This document shows positions 36,109 through 45,449 of a stretch of 64,000 bases of DNA, one piece after another; within the stretch, counting starts at the first letter, position 1, and every line of letters starts with the position of its first letter. Both the position numbers and the translations under genes were made by a program. The DNA lies in assembly GCA_017634455.1 (NCBI GenBank), contig JAGBNK010000028.1, positions 28,488-92,487 on the forward strand. The letters are read 5' to 3'. The stretch comes from Lachnospiraceae bacterium (lineage in GTDB: Bacteria > Bacillota > Clostridia > Lachnospirales > Lachnospiraceae). Under the pieces are notes generated by a model. The model saw only the letters and a program-made list of their open reading frames with translations, was not told the DNA's origin and ran no database searches.

Positions 36109-37350
36109 ATGAACAGATTATCTTCTGCTGAAATTAAAAACAGATTAGAATTATTTGTAGAACTTCTACACTGCAACGGAACAATGTATCTATGGCAATA
36201 TAATAGCATGGGCACTCTTATTAAAAGCAATGCTCCTCATATTATTTTCGACACTATAATCAGATCTTCCAAGATATTGGATCAGGCTCTGGACTATTCC
36301 AAAGAGAATACCAAGCCATTAATTTGCAGCGTGGATTTAGGCATGATCTGGGCAATGGTTTTCCAATTTTCAGAGGACAATAACCTGGAATATATGTATG
36401 TAATGGGACCGGTTTTTACCACCGAAATTTCTCAGGAATCTCTGGATAAATATATTAATAATCCAAAGATCAGAGCCAGCTGGCGCCCCACTTTCGAGGA
36501 ATATCTCAGACAGATTCCTCTTGTCCCAGCTACAAACTTTGTAAAATATGTTCTGCAATTGCATTATTGTATCTCAGATACTCATATCAAACCATCGGAC
36601 ATAACCTATGACTATGACATTAATCAGAGTCCTGCGATGGTTAATGATGATAGCGAAACCGGAGGTTTCAACTACGCCAAAATCTGGTCACAGGAAAATT
36701 CAGTATTGGATTTCATTCGCAAGGGAGACATTTACAGCAAACACAAAATCCCCAATGCATCCAATATTATTCAAAGTATACATCCAATGACCCGTGTATC
36801 TCTGGAAAATGCCAAGCAAAATGCAACTATATTTGTCGGTTTATGTATTCGCGCTACTGTTGATGGCGGAATATCTCCTGAAAAAGCATATTTAAAAGGC
36901 CAGCAATATCTGGATGATATAACCAATGCCAAGACATTTGCAGATATATTGTCTATTGCCAATATAATGTATGATGATTTCTTATTCATGGTTCATAATC
37001 ACAAATATGAAGGTATGCAATATTCTCCTGAGATTCAATCCTGCGTTGACTACATTGAGTCTCATCCTGGAGATTCTCTCAGCATATCTACTTTGGCCAC
37101 CAAAATTGGATACACTGATTACTATTTATCTCGAAAGTTCAAAAAAGAAGTTGGTATGAGCATTAATTCGTATATTAAAAAAGCTCGCATCTCGCAAGCT
37201 TGTTATCTCCTTGTATCCACTGACATGGACATACAGGATATCTGTGATCAGTTAAAATTTGGAGACAGAAGTTTCTTCTCTAAGGTTTTCAAAAAAGAAA
37301 CTGGCACCAGTCCAGCCAAATTTAGAGCTGAACATAAACGCCAGTTATAA
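36109..37350 (+). CDS. AraC family transcriptional regulator
   Basis: ATG at 36109 with AGGTGG in front gives 413 residues. The C-terminal double helix-turn-helix reads LSISTLATKIGYTDYYLSRK and MDIQDICDQLKFGDRSFFSK, ending ETGTSPAKFRAE. The N-terminal 300 residues share layout and the AxVDGGISPEKAY segment with the regulator at 22131-23348 (AAIDGGLFAEEAL), so they are paralogues with a non-cupin sensor. Cotranscription with the dehydrogenase makes it the likely controller of the 23382-39892 cluster. Confidence 0.85.
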   Translation: MNRLSSAEIKNRLELFVELLHCNGTMYLWQYNSMGTLIKSNAPHIIFDTIIRSSKILDQALDYSKENTKPLICSVDLGMIWAMVFQFSEDNNLEYMYVMGPVFTTEISQESLDKYINNPKIRASWRPTFEEYLRQIPLVPATNFVKYVLQLHYCISDTHIKPSDITYDYDINQSPAMVNDDSETGGFNYAKIWSQENSVLDFIRKGDIYSKHKIPNASNIIQSIHPMTRVSLENAKQNATIFVGLCIRATVDGGISPEKAYLKGQQYLDDITNAKTFADILSIANIMYDDFLFMVHNHKYEGMQYSPEIQSCVDYIESHPGDSLSISTLATKIGYTDYYLSRKFKKEVGMSINSYIKKARISQACYLLVSTDMDIQDICDQLKFGDRSFFSKVFKKETGTSPAKFRAEHKRQL

Positions 37351-37380
37351 TTCTTTAGAAACATATTGACTTCAATTCCA

Positions 37381-37411
37381 TTGTATCTGCACCTACATAG
37401 TGCAGATACAA
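37381..37411. terminator. Hairpin between convergent AraC and GH2 genes
   Basis: TTGTATCTGCAC (37381-37392) and GTGCAGATACAA (37400-37411) form a perfect 12-bp stem with a seven-base loop. It sits midway between convergent genes and may act on both strands, although the T runs after it are weak. Confidence 0.55.
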
Positions 37412-37447
37412 CGGTTTGATGCCATTTACATCAACATTTCTATTCTA

Positions 37448-39892
37448 CTATGCCTCTCTAACAGGTACTGTTAAATGCACTGTTTCCAGGCCATCTCCTG
37501 ATATTTCAACATCAATATCACCCGGTTCATAACCGGCACGAACAACTGCCAGGGATTGGCCTAAATATGTTGTATGTACATCACTATAGAAATTCTCTGA
37601 CATACAAGGTCTAGCTGAGCCATAACCTTGCAAAGTACCAGATCCTGTCACCTTGACCTGTAATTTCTTATCAACAGCAGGGCGCACAATACCATCATCT
37701 CCCACAAGAGAAATATTGATAAATGCCATGTCCTGGCCATTGGCACTTAAGGAGTTACATTCTCCTCCTCTGCCTCGATAATCCACATCAGCTTTAATAG
37801 ATATTCTGCCCTTTGATGTATGCATCGCATTTCTATTTATTTCATTTCCCGAAGCATCATATATTATAGTTTCAATCTTTCCCGGTTCATATATTACCTT
37901 TTTAAATTCAGCAATATCTTCTTTGATCTTTTTCTTACCATAGCTCTTACCATTTACCAGAAGCTCTGCCTTGGCACCATCTGCATATACTCGAACCTTG
38001 TTCTTGTAACCTTCACAGCCATCCCATGACCAGCTGGTCACTGCATCTGTATTTCTCCACATAGATATGCCGCTTTGATGATTAGCATGAATCATAGGTT
38101 CCACAGCAATAACAGGAGTCTTGTCTAAATCCCAGATAATCTTGTTCCAACCCACTTCAGCTCTTGGCTTACCACAAATATCTATAACACCAGGACCACC
38201 TGAAATTATAAGCCCCGGTTCAACAGGCTTCTTGGTTGATTTATCAGTATAACGAACCGTTCCAATTCCAGATTCACCTAAATAATCCCAACCTGTCCAC
38301 ATGAAATCACCAGTCAGATTTGGTATATCCTTCACCATCTGCCAATTGGTATATAATTTCTTTGGCAATGTCTCGGATCCTGTAAATGCTCTGTCAGGAT
38401 ATTGCTTTGCCTCGGTATAATATCTAGCACCTGCATAATTATACCCAGGAACATCCAGATATTTAGACACATTGTCCACAATCTTATCAGCACCTTTGCC
38501 CTTAGTGGTTTTCTCCATCAATTCGCCCATTTTATTCATTAGCATATTAAAGAAATCACTGGTTGGAGTATCATCCATAGATTGAGAGCCCTTATTATTT
38601 TCCTTCTCATCCTTCTTGTCATCTCCACTATTGCCATACATTCCACGACCTTTGGCAACAAGAGACGCAAGCATTATGTTGATTCCAAGAGTTGTAGCAC
38701 GACTCGGATCCAAAGACTTCACATATGCAGCCATATCTCTGCACATATTCACTCCTTCTTCTTTTCCTAAATCAGAAATCTCATTTCCAATAGAATACAT
38801 AATTACAGAAGGATGATTGTAATCCTTTGAAATCATAGACTCAATATCTAACTTCCAGTTATCTCTAAATGTATCCCCGCCATAATCATATGGATTCTTC
38901 TGTATAAACCACATATCAAAAGACTCATCCATTACATACATTCCCAACTCATCACAGGCATCCAGCATAGCCTTGGAAATAGGATTATGTGCAGAGCGAA
39001 TAGCATTAAATCCCGCATCCTTCATTATGCGAACTCTTCTATACTCTGCATCTGCAAATCCGCATGCACCAAGTACACCATTGTCATGATGTATGCAGCT
39101 GCCTCTAAGCAATACTTCCTTGCCATTGACATGAAAACCGCTTCCGTCCCAGGTTATCATGCGCAAACCAAATCTATCTGAAGCCTCATCTAGTACTTTT
39201 CCATCATGACTGATAATTGCCTTGCATGTATATAAATGAGGATTATCCTCCTCCCATAATACAGGATTAGGAATCTGAATCTGACTATGATTCTCATGAG
39301 CTGCTGCAACCTGAGTATCTCCATCCCAGATTTGAATTTCTACATCAACAGATTCATCTGTCTGCAAACCAAGTTTCCTATATTCCACATCTACTTTAAC
39401 AGTATCTGATGATAATGTAGTGATTCTGACACCTTCTGGAGCAATTGCAATTTCTTGTCCTACATATATTTTCACTTCTCTATAGACTCCAGAGCCGGAA
39501 TACCATCTACTATTTGGTGCCTTGGCATTATCAGCAATGATTTGAATTTCATTTTCAGCTCCATAAATCAGTTCCTGTGACAGATTCACAAAATAATTAG
39601 AATAACCATATGAACGCTTATATATTTCTTTACCATTTATCAAAACCTTAGAATTCTGATACACTCCTTCACACTCCATAATCACAGTTTTGCCCTGCCA
39701 TTCTATAGGAGCCTGTAGCTTCTTGGTATAGATGTAACATCCGGTAGCAAAATAACCTATTGCACCTTTTCCCGGATTGTTTTTACTTCTATCTTCATAT
39801 AACATTGCATCGTCCGGCAAATTAACCTGGCGCGCTCCTGTCTCCCCTTCTTTTGTAACTACCCACTCTCTGTTAAAATCCAGTCCCTTCAT
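37448..39892 (-). CDS. GH2 family glycosidase (beta-galactosidase/beta-glucuronidase type)
   Basis: ATG at 39892, eight bases after GGAGG, gives 814 residues. It has the GH2 sugar-binding jelly roll, an Ig-like domain, the TIM barrel and C-terminal beta domains. The acid/base Glu is in MYSIGNEISD (about residue 370) and the nucleophile Glu in FTGSETLPK (about 505). Between them is a charged insert rich in Asp, Lys and Glu (near 415-440, GDDKKDEKENNKG). No signal peptide. It cleaves a beta-galactoside, glucuronide or similar inside the cell, presumably the glycoside imported by the neighbouring GPH symporter. Exact specificity cannot be read. Confidence 0.85.
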   Translation of the reverse strand: MKGLDFNREWVVTKEGETGARQVNLPDDAMLYEDRSKNNPGKGAIGYFATGCYIYTKKLQAPIEWQGKTVIMECEGVYQNSKVLINGKEIYKRSYGYSNYFVNLSQELIYGAENEIQIIADNAKAPNSRWYSGSGVYREVKIYVGQEIAIAPEGVRITTLSSDTVKVDVEYRKLGLQTDESVDVEIQIWDGDTQVAAAHENHSQIQIPNPVLWEEDNPHLYTCKAIISHDGKVLDEASDRFGLRMITWDGSGFHVNGKEVLLRGSCIHHDNGVLGACGFADAEYRRVRIMKDAGFNAIRSAHNPISKAMLDACDELGMYVMDESFDMWFIQKNPYDYGGDTFRDNWKLDIESMISKDYNHPSVIMYSIGNEISDLGKEEGVNMCRDMAAYVKSLDPSRATTLGINIMLASLVAKGRGMYGNSGDDKKDEKENNKGSQSMDDTPTSDFFNMLMNKMGELMEKTTKGKGADKIVDNVSKYLDVPGYNYAGARYYTEAKQYPDRAFTGSETLPKKLYTNWQMVKDIPNLTGDFMWTGWDYLGESGIGTVRYTDKSTKKPVEPGLIISGGPGVIDICGKPRAEVGWNKIIWDLDKTPVIAVEPMIHANHQSGISMWRNTDAVTSWSWDGCEGYKNKVRVYADGAKAELLVNGKSYGKKKIKEDIAEFKKVIYEPGKIETIIYDASGNEINRNAMHTSKGRISIKADVDYRGRGGECNSLSANGQDMAFINISLVGDDGIVRPAVDKKLQVKVTGSGTLQGYGSARPCMSENFYSDVHTTYLGQSLAVVRAGYEPGDIDVEISGDGLETVHLTVPVREA

Positions 39893-39958
39893 ACATTTTT
39901 CCTCCATAGATAGACTCTAATTCTATGTTCATTATATATTTTTTGTATAAAAAATAAT

Positions 39959-39986
39959 GTCACATATTTGACCTTTTTGACACAAA
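39959..39986. promoter_or_regulatory. Paired TATGTGAC / TTTGTGTC boxes upstream of GH2
   Basis: On the minus strand TATGTGAC (39959-39966) and TTTGTGTC (39979-39986) start exactly 20 bases apart, 67-95 bases before the GH2 start codon. The spacing and distance match the pair upstream of the DUF1116 operon. Candidate operator, inferred. Confidence 0.3.
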
Positions 39987-40033
39987 TACATGACATTATA
40001 CCTTGGCAAATCTGCCTTTTTACAATATATAGT

Positions 40034-41200
40034 TTATTTTTGCAAAAAATTATTTTCCACAATCATACAGGCCAAATAATATGCTAATCTCTCCTGACCA
40101 TCGCTCAAATCATTTCCTATCAATTCCTTGATCTTGTTCATTCGATATACGATTGTATTCTTATGAATATACATCTCATCAGCCACCGCCTTGATACTTC
40201 CATCATTGTGCAGATATGATCGAAGTGTTGCAAGCAAATCCGAATTATGTTCCCTGTCATAATCCAAAATCGGCTTCAATGGTTTCTCACTCATTTCTAA
40301 TAGAAGCTTCTGATCAGAAATTGCATACAACAATCTCTCCATACCCAGCTTATCAAATCTGACCAATTTCTCACCCTTGCGCATCGCTGTAGCCACTGCA
40401 TATTCTGCTCGTCTATATGATAAATGAAGATCTGACACATCCATAACTGGAGAACCTACACCACAATAGATTTCCTTATCAGGCATTCTTCTGGCAGCAC
40501 GGGTCATAAATCCCATTATAATCTCTCTGGTCTGCTCCTTGGTTACCTGATTTAAAATCAATACAAAGTAACCATTATAATAAAAGAAATGTCCATTATG
40601 AGAAATATTTTCCATATAAATCTGGAGTCTATAGCCAATTCGACGCCTGTCCATGGAATCCATACTGTCTAAATCTCCTGTGGATATAAGCACTACCTGA
40701 AATCTACCATCAACATCGAATGAAGCCGACAGCTTCTCTCTATATTTATCCTGGGCAGCCGGGCTTTCAAATGATTTGATAAATGCATCTGAAATCTGCT
40801 GATCAGTCTCTGACTGTAAAAAGATTCGAACCGTCAAATCCTTAATCATCTCCGACATTACCACATCCCATGGTACATCCATAAGGGGCAGATCCACTTC
40901 ATCACAATAATCTATAACCTTCTGTGGAATCTCCTTGATATAATATCCCGTATTTACAATAAGACCGGCACAGTGATGCTTATCCAGAATCTCAACCAGT
41001 TCAAGTAAGCGCTCTTCTGTATTGAAATATACTCCCTGAGTAACAACTAATTCCTTGCCTTTAAAATTAGCTGTAATAGTTGTATCTTCTACCATCAACA
41101 ACCAACTGATGGAGTTGGCCCAACCATTTTTGCCGGCAATTAATTCCATATCATATTTATCTCGTGCAATAATAAGCATGTCTTCTACTGTAAAACCCAT
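40034..41200 (-). CDS. PucR family transcriptional regulator
   Basis: A 388-residue PucR-type activator. The N-terminal PucR domain (SWLLMVEDTTITANFKGKEL, then GVYFNTEERLLELVEIL) covers residues 20-125, a GGDEF-like middle follows, and the C-terminal PucR helix-turn-helix reads SIKAVADEMYIHKNTIVYRM. The family founder controls purine/allantoin catabolism in Bacillus subtilis. Its position beside an FdrA/DUF1116/glycerate kinase cluster echoes the allantoin theme, but no allantoinase or ureide genes are present. It is downstream of the GH2 gene on the opposite transcription start and probably has its own promoter. Confidence 0.85.
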   Translation of the reverse strand: MGFTVEDMLIIARDKYDMELIAGKNGWANSISWLLMVEDTTITANFKGKELVVTQGVYFNTEERLLELVEILDKHHCAGLIVNTGYYIKEIPQKVIDYCDEVDLPLMDVPWDVVMSEMIKDLTVRIFLQSETDQQISDAFIKSFESPAAQDKYREKLSASFDVDGRFQVVLISTGDLDSMDSMDRRRIGYRLQIYMENISHNGHFFYYNGYFVLILNQVTKEQTREIIMGFMTRAARRMPDKEIYCGVGSPVMDVSDLHLSYRRAEYAVATAMRKGEKLVRFDKLGMERLLYAISDQKLLLEMSEKPLKPILDYDREHNSDLLATLRSYLHNDGSIKAVADEMYIHKNTIVYRMNKIKELIGNDLSDGQERLAYYLACMIVENNFLQK

Positions 41201-41458
41201 AGCAGAACTCCTTTACCAAATTGAATCTCATACATACTCATATGTATCATCTGTTTTTTGCTACAAAACAGAAAATACAGAGCTACCGAACCTATAATAG
41301 CACATTTTTGTGACAGCAACACAAAAACTTCTAATTATTTTTAATTTTATAGCATATGGCGCATTATTATTTGGAACAGTATAATGAATTCAGAAGGTAA
41401 GAGATGGACGTAACTAATCCATCAGGGTTTATGAGATTTATAATTGGAGGTGTTTGAT

Positions 41459-41620
41459 ATGATGACTATGATGAACACTTATATTAACACAATTGATTCC
41501 GCTCCAATTCCTGAGTGGATCAAAGCAGAGCGCTACGATTATTGCGAGCCAATGATTGTTAGACATCACAGAAATTTTGTAAAGGCTATTAAAAGTCTTT
41601 TAGCAAAATTATTTAATTAG
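41459..41620 (+). CDS. Small protein of 53 residues, unknown function
   Basis: ATG at 41459 follows GGAGGTG with ideal spacing and opens a 53-codon frame ending in TAG; a second ATG follows immediately. The product starts MMTMMNTYINTIDSAPIPEW, has a central YDYCEPMIVRHHRNF and ends in a basic amphipathic stretch (VKAIKSLLAKLF). A perfect 15-bp hairpin lies 44 bases downstream. The strong ribosome site and hairpin argue for a real gene. I recognise no family. It may be a membrane-associated or regulatory peptide. Confidence 0.6.
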   Translation: MMTMMNTYINTIDSAPIPEWIKAERYDYCEPMIVRHHRNFVKAIKSLLAKLFN

Positions 41621-41663
41621 TTTTCTTCATCCCTTTTGATTTATAACAATATACTTCAAACAA

Positions 41664-41696
41664 ACAAGAGCGAATGCATTTTGCATTCGCTCTTGT
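41664..41696. terminator. Perfect 15-bp hairpin between small gene and SH3 gene
   Basis: ACAAGAGCGAATGCA (41664-41678) and its exact complement (41682-41696) flank a three-base TTT loop. It lies between the plus-strand small gene and the minus-strand SH3 gene, so it is probably a bidirectional terminator. T runs on either side are weak. Confidence 0.65.
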
Positions 41697-41752
41697 GCTA
41701 TCTTATAATAATTCTCATTCTCAAATCATCTCTCACTTTTAGCCATATTCGT

Positions 41753-42091
41753 CTATCTCAAATAAACAGATGCAACCCAACCAGTTTTACCATCAAAACG
41801 CTGTACTTGCACCCATGTATATCCGTCTCGATATACCGGTGATGTGTTCAATTGAAGCACCTTATCCCCCGCCTTAAAATGACCAAATGTTGTATTATTC
41901 AACCCAGGCTCTCTTCTAAAACACACTTGATTAGCTGTAACAGTTTTTTCCTTTACAGGCACTTTCATTTCCTCAATATATTGTTTTTCTGATATATTTC
42001 CCGCATTTATTTCCTTTACCGGCAATACACACATCACCATAAGCAAAACTACAATTCCAATATAGTATTTTTTAATCTTCATATTTTTCAT
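41753..42091 (-). CDS. Secreted SH3-domain protein
   Basis: A 112-residue protein with a signal peptide (hydrophobic YYIGIVVLLMVMCVLPV, cleavage near INAG). The last 65 residues form a bacterial SH3 domain: VCFRREPGLNNTTFGHFKAG, then WVQVQRFDGKTGWVASVYLR, as in cell-wall-binding or sensing modules. It lies 25 bases after the anti-sigma gene, at the end of the sigma-ABC locus, and may sense or bind the cell wall. AGGAG precedes the start. Confidence 0.78.
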   Translation of the reverse strand: MKNMKIKKYYIGIVVLLMVMCVLPVKEINAGNISEKQYIEEMKVPVKEKTVTANQVCFRREPGLNNTTFGHFKAGDKVLQLNTSPVYRDGYTWVQVQRFDGKTGWVASVYLR

Positions 42092-42116
42092 ATTTTTGTT
42101 TCTCCTGAAATCTTTT

Positions 42117-43349
42117 TTACTTTGTTAAATCAAATTTTGTACACCGAATTTCAAATCCATACTTCTCTGATAATTCCTCTAAAAATTCATAATCAGTTTC
42201 AAAAGTAGCATCATAATCAGGACTAATATAGTCTATACTCCCGTCTTTCAAAACGTAAGTCATTTCCACCTGTCTACCACCTTCCATATTATATTTTAAA
42301 AGAACTGTTCCCCCCAGAACATTGCCTTCTCCATAATATACGATTGCGGCTCCACCTTCACACTTAAGGCCAGGTGCGCATTTACATGCTAAATCAATAT
42401 TCTTCTTAAAACTATCACATATCTCTTCTTTACTATACTCACACTTCGAATGTGGTGCATAAGGATATGTTTTATCTAAATCATTTAGTGTACAATTATT
42501 ATAAATGGCATTTATATTTCCGGTTATGCCATCTGCATGAACTTCATAAAATCTACTGTTGTTTTTATTCACAACAGTAATATTTACATCTTTAGTATAT
42601 CCGCCTTCCATTTCTTCATATACATATGACCATTTAATATCAGCTAAAAGATTTTCCGTCTTTTCATCAAAATACATTACTACAGCTTTTATAGCAATTT
42701 TCTTCATATCCTCATCCGGAATAGCCTCAATATCAGCGTATGATTCCTGCTCTTTTATGAATTGTTCTTGCAATATATAATTTGTTTTTTCAAAATCATC
42801 AATGTATTCTAACAACTCTTCATCTGTTAATTCTCTATCCGGCAGATAATAAGTTCTGGTTGGATAATAATAGCAAATTGTACTTTCATCAACCTCATCT
42901 AACGAATCTATTATCTTAAGCTTTTTTTCTGGAAAAATACCATTATTCTTATATTTTTCTTCCAGTACTTTCATTCTCTCTCGTTCATTAGATGTAAACT
43001 CTCGTGAAAATGTTGCCGCTTCACCAACCTCTTCTTCTACTCGCTCTAAAGTCTCTTCCTTTTCAGACTCTGATATCTTTCCCATTCGATCTTTATAATA
43101 ATCAATGGTCGCCTTCGTCGAAATACCAATGGCAGAAATGCCTAGAATAATTGCAAAAGTTGCAATCATTTTCCTATGCTTCCTAACAAAAGCCACGACT
43201 TTATGCTGCTGTTTTGCTGACTCCACTCCCTCCCTGATTTTATCGTCTATAAAACTTTCATAATCATCTGGAGGAGACAGCGGAGTAGAATTTAATAAAT
43301 CACTTATTTGCTGATCAAATAATTCCTGATTGTCTTTTTTATTTTGCAT
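42117..43349 (-). CDS. Membrane anti-sigma factor-like protein
   Basis: A 410-residue protein with a cytoplasmic N-terminal tail (about 50 residues), one membrane helix (MIATFAIILGISAIGIS, about 58-76) and a large extracytoplasmic domain of more than 330 residues. Its first 11 bases overlap the end of the sigma factor gene, the standard arrangement for an ECF sigma and its anti-sigma. The outer domain is not recognised; it has a Cys pair around CKCAPGLKCEGG and may sense envelope stress or a peptide. Function is inferred from topology and coupling. Confidence 0.72.
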   Translation of the reverse strand: MQNKKDNQELFDQQISDLLNSTPLSPPDDYESFIDDKIREGVESAKQQHKVVAFVRKHRKMIATFAIILGISAIGISTKATIDYYKDRMGKISESEKEETLERVEEEVGEAATFSREFTSNERERMKVLEEKYKNNGIFPEKKLKIIDSLDEVDESTICYYYPTRTYYLPDRELTDEELLEYIDDFEKTNYILQEQFIKEQESYADIEAIPDEDMKKIAIKAVVMYFDEKTENLLADIKWSYVYEEMEGGYTKDVNITVVNKNNSRFYEVHADGITGNINAIYNNCTLNDLDKTYPYAPHSKCEYSKEEICDSFKKNIDLACKCAPGLKCEGGAAIVYYGEGNVLGGTVLLKYNMEGGRQVEMTYVLKDGSIDYISPDYDATFETDYEFLEELSEKYGFEIRCTKFDLTK

Positions 43350-43836
43350 CTACCTCGCCTCCTTCCTCTAGAGTCACTCGTAATATTTCTCTTGCTCTCT
43401 TTAAACGAGTTCTCACTGTACCTTGAGGAATACCAACTATCTTACTAATTTGATGTGTATCCATCTGCAGTCCATAATATAGATAGACGATACCCCTATA
43501 TTTCTCATCCATCTGAGATACTACATCCCAAATATATAATTTATCTACCTTCTCACTTATAATATCTCTGGAACATAAATTTTCATTTTCATCCAAACTA
43601 ACTATAGGCTTTCTTGTTCTTAAAATACCATAAGCCTCACGATTTACAATTGAATACAACCAGGCATCAATACTATCATCTTTTTTTATATCCTCCTTGT
43701 GCATAAAAGCTTTGATAATTGCATTCCCAACTGCGTCCTCTGCATCTTCAGGATGGCCAATAATACTATATGCCAAGGCATACAACTTATTCCTGTTCTC
43801 TAATATTCGCTGTCCTATAATCTCGTTATCTACCAT
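43339..43836 (-). CDS. ECF-type RNA polymerase sigma factor
   Basis: A 165-residue sigma-70 family protein. Region 2 includes LAYSIIGHPEDAEDAVGNAI and DAWLYSIVNREAY; region 4 includes VYLYYGLQMDTHQISKIVG and GTVRTRLKRAREILR, a helix-turn-helix for the -35 element. The small size without region 3 marks an ECF factor. It is coupled to the anti-sigma gene and would switch on this locus in response to an extracellular signal. No matching target promoter was identified. Confidence 0.88.
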   Translation of the reverse strand: MVDNEIIGQRILENRNKLYALAYSIIGHPEDAEDAVGNAIIKAFMHKEDIKKDDSIDAWLYSIVNREAYGILRTRKPIVSLDENENLCSRDIISEKVDKLYIWDVVSQMDEKYRGIVYLYYGLQMDTHQISKIVGIPQGTVRTRLKRAREILRVTLEEGGEVDAK

Positions 43837-43934
43837 CTAGCCAAACTCCCCCTTGAATTTATTGTATGCACCCCAATAACAAATTTATTATATAATTATT
43901 ATATTTCTTTCCTCAAAGAAGAACAACAGCTCCT

Positions 43935-44566
43935 TTACCTTATCTGACACAATACACCATCTTCCATTTCATATACATGATCGCACAGCACATCTATGTC
44001 CTCCTTGTTATGACTTGCTAGTATTATTGTCTTCCCTTGCTTCTTTTCTTCCAGAAATAACGCCCTCATTTCAGCTACGCCATTTTTATCAAGACCATTC
44101 ATAGGTTCATCCAAATAAGAATATGAGGATCTTCCATAATAGCTTGAGCTATTGCAAGTCGTTGTCTCATTCCCAACGAATAATGCTTCACTTTTTTCTT
44201 TAATGTAGGATCAAGCCCCACCTGTCTAAGGACCTCATGCAGATGATTATCATCCTTTTTATTATTAATCTCGTACAAATACTTTAAATTCTTCAAAGCA
44301 TTTTCATTCTCTAAATAGGCCGGATTTTCGATTATTACACCTGCATCTTTTATCATCGTTCCATATTTTATTTCTGTACAACCATCAACAATTATCTCTC
44401 CTGAATCGCAAAACAACAATCCGCATATGCACTTGAACAACACAGTCTTTCCTGAGCCATTATGTCCTACTATACCTGTAATCTCGCCATCTTCAAAATC
44501 TATAGATACATTATCTAAAACTTTTTGATTCTTAAAACTTTTATTTACATTTTTCACTTCTATCAT
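43935..44566 (-). pseudogene. ABC transporter ATP-binding protein, frameshifted at Walker B
   Basis: ATG at 44566 follows GGAGG. The first 150 residues are a normal ABC ATPase: Walker A GHNGSGKT, signature YSLGMRQRLAIAQA, then HILI. At the Walker B the sequence has three T residues (minus strand) where four are needed, giving a stop after WMNL. Adding one T restores ILILDEPMNGLDKNG, a D-loop and the His switch in ILASHNKED to a stop at 43935. The gap of one base in a homopolymer is either a real null mutation, slippage-corrected expression, or a sequencing error. As read, the ATPase is dead. Confidence 0.85.
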
Positions 44567-44582
44567 TTAACAAATCCTCCCA

Positions 44583-45449
44583 TTATGTTTCACTTATCCA
44601 ATCAAACTCTGTATGTTTAATCTTTATGGCAGATGCTGTTGTTAGCGTAACAAGCATAATTACAAGCAATATGACATAAGGAGATAATTCCGGATAATAT
44701 ATATCTCCCATTATCAACGTCCCATATGTAGATAATCTATACCACATACATACTGATAAATATGGCAAGAAACCACATGTAATAAATAACTGTTCTGATA
44801 ATCCAAGCATACACACAACAGACGCTATAACAATTGCTGCAAATCTGTTCCAATATATACTTATCGCATACATCATTAATCCCAGCAATAACGAGACGAG
44901 CCAAACCATAATAAAACATAATCCTATTGCATCATAGGGTTGATATTCTCCTACAATTTCAGGCGATGGATTGCAAATCAAGGTTATATATCCCATATAA
45001 TTTGCACTATAAGCCAATGTCATTATAACTTTGCCCCATTCATTGGTTATTGAAATATCCGGAAATAAGCTCATGAAGCATACCACAAAAGAACAGCAGG
45101 TAAACAGAAATAATGTTATTGCCATAGACACAGCCTTCGTTGCAAACCACTTCCTCCGCCCCATTCTCATTATGGTAAATAATTCATTAGCATTGAAAAA
45201 GGGTATCTCTGATAGCAAATAGCATACTATAATTCCATAGAACGCAGAGAAGTGTTTATTATCAAATATACAGGATATTATACCAATAGATATCCCCTCT
45301 CCTATCTGTTCTGATACCCGATTCAAATTCGGGGTTGTTGCAAGTGATAATGCAAGCACAAGCAATAAAGCCGTCCAGAATTTCGCTGATAGTATTCTTT
45401 TCTTTGAATCTAACAATCCATTTTTTATTACATCTATAGCCTTAATCAT
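44583..45449 (-). CDS. ABC-2 type exporter permease
   Basis: A 288-residue membrane protein with about six hydrophobic helices (for example FWTALLLVLALSLATTP near 24-40 and YVILLVIMLVTLTTASA near the C terminus), separated by short loops, the layout of ABC-2 exporter permeases. The first eight bases overlap the stop of the previous permease frame (ATGATTAA), so the genes are translationally coupled. With the ATPase and second permease it would form a peptide or drug exporter. Confidence 0.75.
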   Translation of the reverse strand: MIKAIDVIKNGLLDSKKRILSAKFWTALLLVLALSLATTPNLNRVSEQIGEGISIGIISCIFDNKHFSAFYGIIVCYLLSEIPFFNANELFTIMRMGRRKWFATKAVSMAITLFLFTCCSFVVCFMSLFPDISITNEWGKVIMTLAYSANYMGYITLICNPSPEIVGEYQPYDAIGLCFIMVWLVSLLLGLMMYAISIYWNRFAAIVIASVVCMLGLSEQLFITCGFLPYLSVCMWYRLSTYGTLIMGDIYYPELSPYVILLVIMLVTLTTASAIKIKHTEFDWISET

